In this document: piece after piece, positions 22,365 through 33,205 of the stretch | How the letters are laid out: every line of letters starts with the position of its first letter | How positions within the stretch are numbered: the first letter of the stretch is position 1 | From: Vicia villosa | Taxonomy: Eukaryota > Streptophyta > Magnoliopsida > Fabales > Fabaceae | DNA length: 64,000 nucleotides | Assembly (NCBI RefSeq): GCF_029867415.1 | Contig: NW_026705148.1 | Location: 62,001-126,000, forward strand | Reading direction: 5' to 3' | Made by a program: the position numbers and the translations under genes | The notes under the pieces: generated by a model | Databases searched by the model: none | What the model was told of the DNA's origin: nothing | Seen by the model: the letters and a program-made list of their open reading frames with translations, nothing else

Positions 22365-23571
22365 TGTTAGAACAAGATTTGTTCTGATCAATTATCTTAG
22401 TTTTGATGATAACAATAATATGAATTTTGCTTAAGATAATATGGTACTCTAATCCAATGCAATTTCCTTTTCAGGAAATATATAAAGAGTATGCATAATT
22501 CAGCGCTCAGAAGCTTTGTCTCAAATGGTTCAGCATGCAACATCAGAACATGGTCTGGCAAGACATCAGAAGATGGTCGAAGCAGAATCAGAACATGGAT
22601 CTATGGAAGCATCAGAAGAACAAGAGAACAGAAGCACTGAAGTTCTGATGGTATCACGCTCAGAAGCACTTCAAGGTCAGAAGATCAGAAGATGCTTTGC
22701 ACCAAGCTGTTTGACTCTGATGATAATCAAACGCTGTATTTACAAACATCAGATCAGAAGAAAGTACAAGTGGCAGGCTACGCTGACTGACAAAAGGAAC
22801 GTTAAAAGCTACTAAAGGCTACGTCAGTAGACACAGCGTGAACAAGGCTCGAGGTAGTTGACAAAAGCGTATAACATTAAATGCGATGCTGTACGGAACA
22901 CGCAAAGCATTAAATGCACTCAACGGTCATCTTCTCAAACGCCTATATATATGAAGTTCTGATGAGAAGCAAGGTTAACGATTCTGAAGAAAAACAACTC
23001 ATATTAACTTGCTGAAACTCTGTTCAATTAAAAGCTCAGAAACTTCATCTTCATCAAAGCTCACTACATTGCTGTTGTAATATATTAGTGAGATTAAGCT
23101 TAAACGTTAAGAGAAATATCACAGTTTGTGATTATAGCTTTTAAGAAGCATTGTAATACTCTTAGAAAGATTACATTAAGTTGTAAGTAACTAGAGTGAT
23201 CGTGTTGATCAGAATACTCTAGGAAGTCTTAGCTTGTGTCTAAGCAGTTGTAATTAGAGTGATCACGTGGTGGTCAGGATACTCTAAGAAAGTCTTAGCT
23301 TGTGTCTAAGCAGTTGTTCCTGGAGTGATCAGGTTGTGATCAGGATACTCTAGAAGACTTAGTTGCGGACTAAGTGGAAAACCATTGTAATCCGTGCGAT
23401 TAGTGGATTAAATCCTCAGTTGAGGTAAATCATCTCTGCGGGGGTGGACTGGAGTAGTTTAGTTAACAACGAACCAGGATAAAAATAACTGTGCAATTTA
23501 TTTTTATCTGTCAAGTTTTTAAAGCTACACTTATTCAAACCCCCCCTTTCTAAGTGTTTTTCTATCCTTCA
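22365..23571 (+). repeat. Sirevirus 3' LTR
   Basis: 1207 bp; differs from the 5' LTR at two sites that I can see (C/G near 14786 versus 22593; C/T near 15550 versus 23357). It ends CTATCCTTCA and is followed by TSD TATTT. Confidence 0.95.
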
Positions 23572-23576
23572 TATTT

Positions 23577-24348
23577 CACCAAATGGGTTGAAGCAGCTTC
23601 ATATGCAAACGTTACGAGACAAGTTGTCGTCAGGTTTATCAAGAATCACATCATCTGTCGCTACGGCATTCCTAGCAAGATAATCACTGACAATGGGTCA
23701 AATTTGAATAACAAAATGATGAAGTAGGTTTGTGAAGAATTCAAGATCGAACATCACAACTCATCTCCTTACAGGCCAAAGATGAATGGAGCTGTAGAAG
23801 CAGCTAACAAAAACATCAAGAAAATCATTCAGAAGATGGTCATCACTTACAAAGATTGGCATGAAATGCTCCCGTATGCTCTTCATGGTTACCGTACATC
23901 ATTACGTACTTCGACTGGAGCAACTTTTTTCTCCCTTGTATATGGCATGGAGGCAGTCCTACCAATAGAGGTTGAGATTCCATCAATGAGAGTCTTGATG
24001 GAGGCAAAATTAGCAGAAGCCGAGTGGTGTCAAAGCAGATTCGATGAATTGAACTTAATCGAAGAAAAGCGCATGACAGCTTTATGCCACGGACAGCTAT
24101 ATCAACAAAGAATGAAGAAAGCTTTCGACAAAAAGGTTCGACCTCGCACAATCAAAGAAGGCGACCTTGTACTCAAAAAGATTCAATCTTTTCTCACAGA
24201 TTCGAGAGGGAAATGGACTCCCAATTATGACGGCCCCTACGTGGTCAAGAGAGCTTTCTCAGGAGGAGCCTTAATACTCACGACTATGGATGGAGAAGAA
24301 TTCACCCGTCCTGTGAACGTCGACGCAGTCAAGAAATACTTCGCCTAA
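23577..24348 (+). pseudogene. Ogre A integrase catalytic core and C-terminus
   Basis: Continuation of the pol frame interrupted at 14557 (frame shift by offset 9019 is consistent). It carries the second catalytic Asp (ITDNGSN, nt 23689) and Glu (NGAVEAANK, nt 23797), spaced 35 residues as in retroviral integrases. An in-frame TAG at 23725-23727, between these two residues, breaks the gene independently of the insertion. After the core come the GYRTSLRTSTGATFFSLVYGMEAVLP motif region and a C-terminal domain with DGPYVVKRAF. No chromodomain is seen, as expected for Tat elements. It stops at TAA 24346-24348. Confidence 0.9.
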
Positions 24349-24368
24349 ATAAACAAAAGAACAGCTCG

Positions 24369-24519
24369 CTAAGTTGAAAACTCGCAAAGAGCGGCTTAGG
24401 CAAAAAAGAGCGTCTCGGTGAATCGAAAACCCGAAAGGGCGATTCAGGCAAAAGTTAGAGACATAAAAAAATATATTATTCAATCCCGGTAAACTTAAAA
24501 CCCGAAAGGGGTAGTTTAC
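24369..24519 (+). other. Three tandem hairpins directly after Ogre A pol
   Basis: Each has an outer stem, a short A-rich 5' bulge and an inner stem with a purine loop. Unit 1: CTAAG (24369-73)/CTTAG (24395-99), inner CTC/GAG. Unit 2: TGAATCG (24419-25)/CGATTCA (24440-46), inner CCC-GAAA-GGG. Unit 3: GTAAACT (24489-95)/AGTTTAC (24513-19), inner CCC-GAAA-GGG. Outer stems differ in sequence but keep pairing. A GCAAAA tail follows each unit. Confidence 0.6.
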
Positions 24520-25650
24520 GCAAAAGTTAGGGATATATGGCAAGTAACTGTGTTCAGGACAAACTTGATCATTCAAAATCCATAGCGGAGTATTCATCAG
24601 CAGTAGGTCATCTTCTACGAAGCACGAATATAGCGCAACTCGGAGTGGAAGGGAAAGATAACGGTCGTCACGTTTCATCGTAGCCCTTTTCCCGAAAATT
24701 ACCAATTTCCAACTTTGTAAATACTCCATGGAATCAAGCATTTGGCTGATTACCATTCCATATATAATAATTTGAGCCTTGTGCTTTCCTTTGCAATCTA
24801 GTCTTTTTCAGTTTCTTGGAATGCATTTTAAGTTTAAACAGTCATTTTCTTGAAACAAATGTTTTCATAAAATAAAAATGAATTTACTTGCAAAAATAAA
24901 GGTGAAATTTCTTTCTAAGGTTTACAAACAATAGGAAGAATGCAAACAGTTGCTCCGAGAACGGTTGAGACTCCGGGAATTAAAATTTCCCCATGAGGTC
25001 GCTTTGCGAACATCTCCCGATGACGGATCTTCATTTCGATTCATATCACTTACTTCGGACAGCGGACAACTGATACCCAGATATTCCCAACAGAGTTCGA
25101 ACTGCAAGAGGAGGACATCTTCTGATCAACAAGAATTCAAGTCGTATCTTAGGATTTTACATCCGCGACAATTCTATTCACATTCACTTTCCATTTTATC
25201 ACTGTCATAATATTCATGCATACATTACATCATAACTGCATAGTTAAATCAGGCTTTGATCCTGTGAATGCCTGAGTCATTGAGGCATAAACTCAAGTTT
25301 CCCCTGCGAGTTCTGGAGAAACTTTTTCCTTCGAAACAACAGTTCATACACAAGGATCCCACCAAGCAAGTCAACAGATGGTAGTCTCCCTCAAAGAGAT
25401 AGTTTGTTCACTTTTGGAATTCCTCAGCCGAGAATCTCCTGCAGAGCGACATTCGACAGTCTTCTTCAGATAAGATAGTCTGCTTCACATTTTGGAATTC
25501 CCTACAGGTTTGGTATTTCCCCAGCAAGATCAAGAGTTGCCACTTCTTGTCAAAGGAAAATTCAGAATCTCCCAGCAAATCGACAAATGATTCCCCAGCA
25601 GAATCAGCGAATGATAGTCTTCGTCCAGAAGATAGTTCAGATTCCACAAC

Positions 25651-26000
25651 AAAGTCAGCAAATGGCAGTCTCTTTCAGCAGAAGACAGTTTGCTCACTTT
25701 CTATCACAATAGAGTCAGCAAATGGCAGTCTCTTTCAGCAGAAGACAGTTTGCTCACTTCTTATCACAACAGAGTCAGCAAATGGCAGTCTCTTTCAGCA
25801 GAAGATAGTTTGCTCACTTCTTATCATAACAGAGTCAGCAAATGGCAGTCTCTTTCAGCAGAAGACAGTTTGCTCACTTCTTATCATAACAAAGTCAGCA
25901 AATGGCAGTCTCTTTCAGCAGAAGACAATTTGCTCACTTTCCTTCATGACAGGGTCAACAAATGGCAGTTTTCCCCGGCAGAAGACAGTTTGTTCCCCTA
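25651..26000 (+). repeat. 60-bp tandem repeat, about six copies
   Basis: Units start at 25651, 25711, 25771, 25831, 25891 and 25951 with exact 60-bp period: GTCAGCAAATGGCAGTCTC then TTTCAGCAGAAGACAGTTTG. Because 60 is a multiple of three, a repetitive ORF crosses the array (25547-26152), which I regard as a by-product. Shorter diverged relatives (AATGGCAGTTTTC...AAACAGTTTG) continue to about 26230. Confidence 0.9.
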
Positions 26001-26307
26001 GGAATTGGCCAATGGCAGTCTTTTCCCAAGAAAAGACAGTTTGTCTGTTAAATAATCAAGAGATCGACAAATGGCAGTTTCTTCAAACAGTTTGTCTGTT
26101 TCTGGGATGTTTAACTCCCCACAGAGTCGATGAATGGCAGTTTTCCTCTTAGGAAAACAGTTTGTTGATTCCCCAGACATCAGTCGACGAATGGCAGTTT
26201 TCACCCCGAAAACAGTTCGTCCGCCTTCAAACAAAGTCATTAGCCCCTCAAAAGAGCGCGGACCATATGACATTCTTTCAAAGACGTCAAGTCAAAAGGG
26301 AAGATGT

Positions 26308-26915
26308 TGAAGTTTCTTTACAGCCGTCAAATGGCATCTTATCTCCAAGCGCTGATAAGAAGTTTGACGAGGAAACAAACCTTTGAAGTTTCTTTACTGC
26401 CGTCAAATGGCATCTTACCTCCAAGTGCTGGTAAGAAGTTTGATGAGGAAACAAACCTTTGAAGTTTCTTTACTGCCGTCAAATGGCATCTTACCTCCAA
26501 GTGCTGGTAAGAAGTTTGATGAGGAAAAAAACCTTTGAAGTTTCTTTACAGCCGTCAAATGGCATCTTACCTCCAAGTGCTGGTAAGAAGTTTGATGAGG
26601 AAACAAACCTTTGAAGTTTCTTTACAGCCGTCAAATGGCATCTTATCTCCAAGCGCTGATAAGAAGTTTGACGAGGAAACAAACCTTTGAAGTTTCTTTA
26701 CAGCCGTCAAATGGCATCTTATCTCCAAGCGCTGATAAGAAGTTTGACGAGGAAACAAACCTTTGAAGTTTCTTTACAGCCGTCAAATGGCATCTTATCT
26801 CCAAGCGCTGATAAGAAGTTTGACGAGGAAACAAACCTTTGAAGTTTCTTTACTGCCGTCAAATGGCATCTTACCTCCAAGCGCTGGTAAGAAGTTTGAT
26901 AAGGAAACAGACCTT
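26308..26915 (+). repeat. 76-bp tandem repeat, eight copies
   Basis: Unit starts at 26308, 26384, 26460, 26536, 26612, 26688, 26764 and 26840, all exactly 76 bp apart. Core motifs: TGAAGTTTCTTTACAGCCGT, CAAATGGCATCTTA, CTCCAAGCGCTGATAAGAAG. Two subtypes occur: AAGCGCTGATAAG (copies 1, 5, 6, 7) and AAGTGCTGGTAAG (copies 2-4); the last copy is a hybrid (AAGCGCTGGTAAG). Confidence 0.95.
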
Positions 26916-27273
26916 TGGGGATTTTCTCTTTATCTGAGATATTGTCCAAACACAACTAAGACCAGTTTCGAGATTTGGACATCCGAAACAAAGGGGAGTT
27001 TGTTTACCTTTTTCTAAGTATCAACACTTAGTTAAAGAGAATGGATTGCGCATCCTACATTACCATCCATTCGCCAGAATCCACATCAAGTATTTCTGCA
27101 GGAGTTTGTCTCCTCGTCCCCCGCCAAGTGCGACAACGGGATCAAAAGTCATGCAACGACTATATCAATTACAACATCTCAGGAGCGCCCAAAATTCGGG
27201 CATTCTTTGATATTTAAGTCTCTTTTACGCAGGAGAAATCGAGATCTCAATCTCTCTCCCTCCAGATAAAAGA

Positions 27274-27291
27274 AACTTAAATAGGGGCATC
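27274..27291 (+). other. Ogre A polypurine tract
   Basis: AACTTAAATAGGGGCATC directly before LTR start TGTCATACCC. Identical to the tract of LARD1 on the minus strand at 3976-3993. Confidence 0.75.
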
Positions 27292-28835
27292 TGTCATACC
27301 CTAATTTTTGACCCCCCTGAGATGGCATGTCTTCAGGATTTTTCATCAGGTCAAGACAAGTTCCCAGAGCAGTTACTTCTCCATCTGGTATCTAATCGAG
27401 GATGCTCAAAGACAAAAAAGCTCAGGCAAAGGATCAATCAATACAAGGATTAGTCCCTAATACAATCATGGGGCTCAAGGACTTCATTTTTCTCATCTAT
27501 GATTGATTAGACATCCAGTCATCTGAGTACAAGTTTACTCAGGTCACCAGACTAGGGTTTTTGAGCCTATCAAGGACTGAAATCAGGGATCACATTTGGG
27601 AAACCCTAAAAAACCTCAGGGGATCATTCAAAGACATCAATCATCTTCAAATATCTCATATTACAAGATCCACTGGACATCACACTTCAATTCAAAGTCT
27701 ACAGTCATTATTTTCACATGGTCGACAAATTAGGGTTTTGACCTAATTCACCAAGATAGTGGACTTTTAATCAGGGGCATGAATCCAAAACTCAATACAT
27801 GATTCAAAAATCTCTACTACCTCAATATAATCCATTTACATCATTCATTTGAGGAGAAGATCTTGTTTCTACACAAAAGCCCAGAAATTCACTTTGTTAG
27901 GGAAAAGTCAACTGTGAAGGATCATCATTGACTTTTAAGGTTTTTGGTCAAAAAATGACTTTCAAAGATCAATATCATCAATATATGGATGTCAAAGTCA
28001 TTTGACCAAAGAAATTCAAAGAAATTCATCAAGGAGCAAAAAGTCGGGAATTAGGGTTTTTGAGGGCATGGTGAGAACTCAAAATTTCACCTACACAACT
28101 CAAAAAACTTCCAACATGAAAGTTGTAGATCTTGCAAAATAAAACAACATCTTACAAAGGAACTTTTTTCAAAAAATCAACCATTTATGAAGTTTTGGAA
28201 ATTTTGAAGTTTAGGTCATAAACACTTAGAAATTTTTCTAAGTGTTTTAACCTAGTTTTCATCCAACTTTGGGCTCATTTTTCACAAATTTCCCAAATGA
28301 TTCTGAAGAAGACATAAACTAATGAGTTGAAGTAGATGTTTAGGGCTTTCCAAATTGTGTTCAACCTTCTCCAAATTCAATTTGAGCTAGGAGTTATGCT
28401 TGTTCAAAGTTGGCCTCATGAAGTAAAATTATAGGTCATGTGCAAATTGGAACTTTGCAATTTTGTGCATTTTTGCTTCATGAATGGATGCTACACGACC
28501 CATAACACATCTGAAACCATGCCATGCATTCATTTTCACCATGCCATGATAATTGAGGAAGATTCCTAAAACAAGAACATGTGATTATGTAATGATTACA
28601 TTTGTGAATTTATGGCAAATTGATGAATCACCCAAGGAATCTTCTCACCAGCCAATTAGAGCTCACTTTGCATCTGAAATGTCCCCTAAGATCAGATAGA
28701 ATCAAGGGATGGGGGAGCTGGCTCGAAAATGCAATGATCACACTTGGATATTCTTTGAAATTTCTTCATGGCTAAGAAACCAAACTTGCTTCATTAAGCA
28801 AGCTCACACTCTCACTCAGTACTGAACCAATTGCC

Positions 28836-28843
28836 TATAAATA
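28836..28843 (+). promoter_or_regulatory. Ogre A LTR TATA box
   Basis: TATAAATA with a CCAAT box just upstream (28827-28831) and a start region near 28868. Good match to plant core promoters. Confidence 0.65.
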
Positions 28844-29790
28844 GAGGCCTCATTCTCATTCAAAAAACACACCAAAGCAACCATATTCCTTGCTTTCTCT
28901 TTCTCTTCTCATGTTCATTGTTTTTCATAGTTCTTTGGCAAGAAGAATCGATTTCTTCAAACCAGAGCTCATCTTTGGGAAGTGAACATTCTAACATCTC
29001 AAGGGAGGTCATTTGAGGTGATCCAAGCACCTGGATCACTTCTGTAAGTGGAGGAACACCATTGTTGCTCTCACTTTGGAGCATTTGCAGTTGGAGGTCC
29101 ATGGAGTAATTCAGGAGGTTCCGAGCCAAGCCAATCATCCAGGCACACTCCTCAGGTCATCGTGAAGCTAACCAGATGGCTGCAGCTCACCTGTAACTCA
29201 GGATTCGACAACCTCCATGTCCACTTGAAGCTCAAATCGAGGGAGGTCCATAGAACAATTCAGAAGGATTCAGGCTACAATAAGCATCCAGTTAGCATCA
29301 TTGAGTCTCAGGGAAGCTATTGAGATCATTCATTCAAGCCCAGGTGGTCTCTATCATCCTCACGACCTCCATTTTCAGAGGTAAGTTTCTGAACCTCACT
29401 TCTCTAATTTAAGTACTCTTTGTGAAATAGCTCGATTCTATCTTGTTCAGCATCATCAGAGGATTGAAAACCCTCTATCATCATCCATTTATCTTTCAGT
29501 ATAGTCATTTAATTTGATTTTGAAATTTTAGGGTTCTTCACGATTTCTGGTAAATTAGTTAGATGTAGTTAATATTAATTCATGTTAGTTACATATTTAG
29601 AATCGTGAGTGAATTTAGAGCAAGTTTCATGTTTACATCATTGCAAATGGTTGAGAGTTGAGAGAGTTCAGAAATTTGAATTGATGGAGCTTGAGGTTGA
29701 AGACGAAGATGGAGGGTGGCGCCATTTTTCAAATCTCTGAGCGAAGTTTGTTTTATTTTTAGTGATAGGCGTTTCCTTAACGAATGAATA

Positions 29791-29869
29791 ACTTGCCCTA
29801 GTGGCCACACATGCGCTCTTAGTCTCCTCATGCCCAAGGTCTGGGGTTCGAATCCCCCTCGCCTCAGAC
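29791..29869 (+). other. tRNA-like motif 1 in Ogre A LTR
   Basis: A perfect B-box GGTTCGAATCC (29845-29855) inside a T-arm-like hairpin (GGGG/CCCC around TTCGAAT, 29843-29857). An A-box-like TTGCCCTAGTGG lies at 29793-29804. I cannot close an acceptor stem, so it is not a functional tRNA gene. Confidence 0.35.
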
Positions 29870-29943
29870 CTTTTGATTTTATTTCCTTTTTTCCACTCTA
29901 TGCACTAGACAACACACATATTGCAATGAAATACCCTCTATAA

Positions 29944-30016
29944 CACCATGCGCGCGTTGGCTGGTTGGTGTGTGTTTTGATTGTTGGCTTCAAGGGCGTG
30001 GGTTCAAACCATGGTG
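29944..30016 (+). other. tRNA-like motif 2 in Ogre A LTR
   Basis: B-box GGTTCAAACC at 30001-30010 in a T-arm-like hairpin (CGTGG/CCATG) and A-box-like TGGCTGGTTGG at 29958-29968. A 7-bp terminal pairing CACCATG/CATGGTG (29944-29950 with 30010-30016) overlaps the T-arm. It is degenerate, not a tRNA gene. Confidence 0.3.
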
Positions 30017-30606
30017 AGGCCAAGATATTATTTTTTATCACTTTTCCTTTTTTATTTTCTTCACAACTTCACATAATTAATTCACTTATCAAATTAAATC
30101 ATTTTCACTTCATTTTTCACACACTTTTTATTTAACATATCTATTTTGTGAATAATCAAAAAAATCATAAAAATATTATTTATTTCATGTATTTTTATTA
30201 GGTTTAAAATAGTATGTTTTAGGTGTTTTCTTAAATACTTTAATACATATTTTCACTTTGTTTTAACCTAAATCATTTTGTAAATAAAGTTTATGATAAA
30301 ACCCTAATTGTTTAGGTCTTAATTAAGTAAAAAATCTTTATTTTTACTTTAATTAAGTTGACTTTTGTCAATTCTCAAAACTGTTTTCAATCTCTGATTA
30401 AATCAAATGATTAAGGTTTTCAAACAACAAAACCTTGTATCATTCCAAATCATTTTCAAATTGCTTTTACACCAGTACTGTAAAGTACTGGGCCTCTAAT
30501 AGAGTGTAAGTCCCAAACACCTTCTCTTCTTAGCTTGTTTTCAAAACTGTATTTTCAAAATCTTCTTTCTGTTTTCAAAACATTCTTCTGGTATTTGAAG
30601 GGCATT

Positions 30607-31085
30607 ATTCCCGGTGAAACTCTTCAGATACCTATGTGACCTTTGTCCATCTTCACTTCTTCTGTTTTCAAAAACCATTAATTGTTTATCATATATATTC
30701 AACTGTTATCAACAAAACAACAAAAATATTGTTGAGGCTCTGTACATACTTCTTTAATGGCCTCCACTCCATCCAGGTTAGGCTTTACAAGCTTTCAATT
30801 TACAGTCTTTATTTAAATTACTGTCAAATATAAACTGTGCATATATATTAGTTTAGAACTACGTTTGATTATAAACCTTAGGACAGTTAAACTATATATA
30901 TATATTATAGGAATATGACCTAGGATTGAGAATGTCTTCCCGGTGAAGGCTCTTTCCTAATTAGAGATCTGTAGTTCAAACCCCCAAGATGAATTATTCC
31001 CGGTGAAACATCTTGGCAAAAACCTTAGAATCCAAAAATATAGGACACATCCACCCAAAGAGGAATTATTCCCGGTGAAACCTCT
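30607..31085 (+). repeat. Dispersed CCCGGTGAA repeats
   Basis: Four copies of ATTCCCGGTGAAAC(A/T/C)TCTT near 30607, 30938, 30996 and 31067 in the Ogre A LTR, each followed by a short T/C-rich tail. Confidence 0.65.
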
Positions 31086-31132
31086 TACCCATTTGCTTAG
31101 AGCCAAAATAAGTTCAAAACCACATAGCTTTC

Positions 31133-32916
31133 TCTTGTGCTATAACAAGGACCCTCGATTAGCCTCCTCTTGGGCTTTGTACAAGGACCCACAGGCTTCT
31201 TAAAAGCATTTCCAGCTTCCTCTTGAGCTTGTATACAAGGACCCATCAGGTTTCTTATAAACATAGGAACAGGTCTTTAGTCAGCTTTTAGCCTACCCTG
31301 GTGAGTTTCTTCCAATTTAAACCAGACTTTAAACAAGCTAAGTTTGTCTCAATTCTACATTGAGTACATTTTTGGAATGAGAGACATGGACAGTCTCTGT
31401 CACCCTTATCTTCATCAATCTTCCTTAGCAGAGTCTAGGATCCATGTTTTGGGACATCCTCAGCATTGAGTCAGCCTTCATCTTGGGCTTTAAACAAGAA
31501 GTCTCCATTAGATAATCTTTCTGCCATTCATTTTAACATAAAAAACCCCTGGAAAGGGTTAGCCTCCAAAGTCAATTAAAATCAACCTCCATTTCAACAA
31601 AATCCCTGGAAAGGGTTAGCTTCCACACATTCTATCATTTTCAATAAAAACCCCTGGAAAGGGTTAGCCTCCAAAGTCAATTAAAATCAATCCATCATTT
31701 CAATAAAACCCCTGGAAAGGGTTAGCCTCCAATGTCAAAAAAAATAAAGATTCATTTCTCTTAGGAGATAATTTCCCCAAAAGAGTCAAAACCCCTGGAA
31801 AGGGTCAGCCTCCAAAAAAAAACATGATAAAGTCAGTCTTTTAACAGACAAATTCTCCAGCTGAGTCAAAATCCCTGGAAAGGGTTAGCTTCCTAAGAAA
31901 AACAGTCTTTTAATAAATAAAATCTCCTCAGTAGAGTCAAAACCAACAAAAATAGTTAGCCTCAACCTTGGGCTTCATACAAGGCACCCAAACAATAAAA
32001 CTCCCCTGTCAAGAGTCAGCCTCAACCTTGGGCATTGTACAAGGCAGATAATAGAGTCTCCCCAGTGAGTTCTTCACCATCCAGTAGCCACAACCTTGGG
32101 CTTTGTACAAGGCAGATAAACCATATTTTCATGTGTCAAAGATTCCTAACACTTAAGATCTTTCCCCATAGAGTCATCCATACTTAATTCATTTAAGAGT
32201 CTGCCACAACCTTGGGCTTTGTACAAGGCAGAAAATAATGTTTTCCCTAGCTAAAGTTAGCTACAACCTTGGGCTTTGTACAAGGCACATAAAATAGAGT
32301 CATTCATTTATCCTCAACAGTCAGCCACAACCTTGGGCTTTGTACAAGGCACACAAATAGAGTCTCCCTAAGTAGAGTCAGCCTCAATTCTGGGCTTTGT
32401 ACAGAACACAAAAATACCCTGTAATTAATCCCCAGTGGAGTCATCTCCCAGAGTCAATAATAATTAATAAAATCAATCAAAAAGCCTCAAGCTTGGGCCT
32501 CATACAAGCCAGCTAAATTCAAATCTTTTATACAGTAGATAGACATAGCTTATCTCTATAGAGAGATATTTTTACTACTCTACCACATTCAAACAAACAA
32601 ACATTTCAATTTCAATTTCATTCAAAGTCTCCCATTTAGGACTCTGAAAGACATGCTCTGGCACATCCCCAGACTTGTACATTTTCCCTAATTTGGATGA
32701 GCATCTTTCTTTCATTTTAGAGGCACGATGGCTGTCATACTTGATCAACCAAGTAGACTCCCCTCTTAATGAAACATCATTTTTTTTAGCTTATTCTGTC
32801 ACTTTTAAATTTTTGTGGTAGAATAGTACAAATACCTCTCTGTAAAGATGATTTCATGTCTCTTTACTGTAAACAGAGATTTAATTCCAAGCTTCAACCT
32901 TGAGCTTCAAGCAAGG
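31133..32916 (+). repeat. Array of 13 short hairpins (CCTTG-GGCTTTGTA-CAAGG type)
   Basis: Positions 31133, 31168, 31221, 31481, 31966, 32026, 32094, 32210, 32267, 32331, 32388, 32491 and 32898, each 18-20 nt long. The stem changes together on both arms: CCTTG/CAAGG, TCTTG/CAAGG (G-U), TCTTG/CAAGA, TTCTG/CAGAA and GCTTG/CAAGC. The loop is mostly GGCTTTGTA. AGCCTCAA or AGCCACAA commonly precedes and GCA follows. Confidence 0.65.
31544..31886 (+). repeat. Array of six AACCC-CTGGAAA-GGGTT hairpins
   Basis: Units at 31544, 31601, 31649, 31707, 31790 and 31870. Units 2 and 6 have AATCC, which still pairs by G-U; unit 5 has GGGTC and loses the outer pair. AGCCTCC follows most units. Confidence 0.6.
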
Positions 32917-33172
32917 CACCAAAAACATTTAACTTCCCTAGTTAGTTCCCCGAACTACATTAAGCTCTGACTTCCACTAGGGATATGTAGGCATGAGGTT
33001 CACAAGGAATCTCAGCGAGCTAATAAAATACCAAAAATAGTCAGTCTGTCTATCTGTCTGTCTTTTCAAATCAAATCAATTCCTTCTCCTAACACAAAGG
33101 AGAAACTTTCCCAATCATTAGCAGCAAACACAATCACAATGACACAGAGAAGGTTCCTGTAGAGTACTACAG

Positions 33173-33205
33173 ATATGTAGGGTGTTTAAACACTTCCCTA
33201 TGTAT
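33173..33205 (+). other. Conserved U5 hairpin (Ogre A LTR)
   Basis: Stem AUAUGUAGGG / CCCUAUGUAU, 10 pairs with two G-U, around loop UGUUUAAACACUU. It is followed by ATAACCGACCCC as in the other LTRs. Read on the other strand the two wobbles become mismatches. Confidence 0.55.

Larger units (their letters stand above)
14558..23571 (+). mobile_element. Sirevirus (SIRE-lineage Ty1/copia) inserted in Ogre A integrase
   Basis: A complete 9014-bp element: two 1207-bp LTRs, an initiator-Met-type PBS, gag, pol, a long 3' non-coding region with repeated polypurine tracts, and a 5-bp TSD. The large gag with CCHC and C-terminal coiled coil, the YVDD RT and the tract of GGGGGAGA motifs fit the Sirevirus branch. 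LTRs differ at only two positions I could find (near 14786 and 15550). The coding part is defective: the protease active site is altered, gag and pol are out of frame, and RNase H is fused to an env-like tail. Confidence 0.93.
24349..27291 (+). other. Ogre A 3' untranslated region with hairpins and tandem arrays
   Basis: 2.9 kb without credible genes between the pol stop and the PPT. It contains three hairpins (24369-24519), unremarkable sequence (24540-25600), a 60-bp array (25651-26000) grading into shorter diverged units (to 26230), a 76-bp array (26308-26915), and unique sequence to the PPT. Hypervariable tandem repeats in this position are described for legume Ogre elements and linked to satellite DNA origin. 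Confidence 0.8.

Noticed and set aside
25547..26152. 201-codon repetitive frame
   Set aside because: The 60-bp period is a multiple of three, so the frame stays open by arithmetic; it lies in the Ogre 3' UTR.
26308..26915. CRISPR-like regular repeats
   Set aside because: Repeats are contiguous without unique spacers, in a plant retrotransposon UTR.
26415..26955. Staggered 63-78 codon minus-strand frames
   Set aside because: Identical frames shifted by 76 bp, an artefact of the tandem array.
29791..30016. Functional tRNA genes
   Set aside because: A- and B-boxes are present, but no acceptor stem or anticodon arm closes properly.
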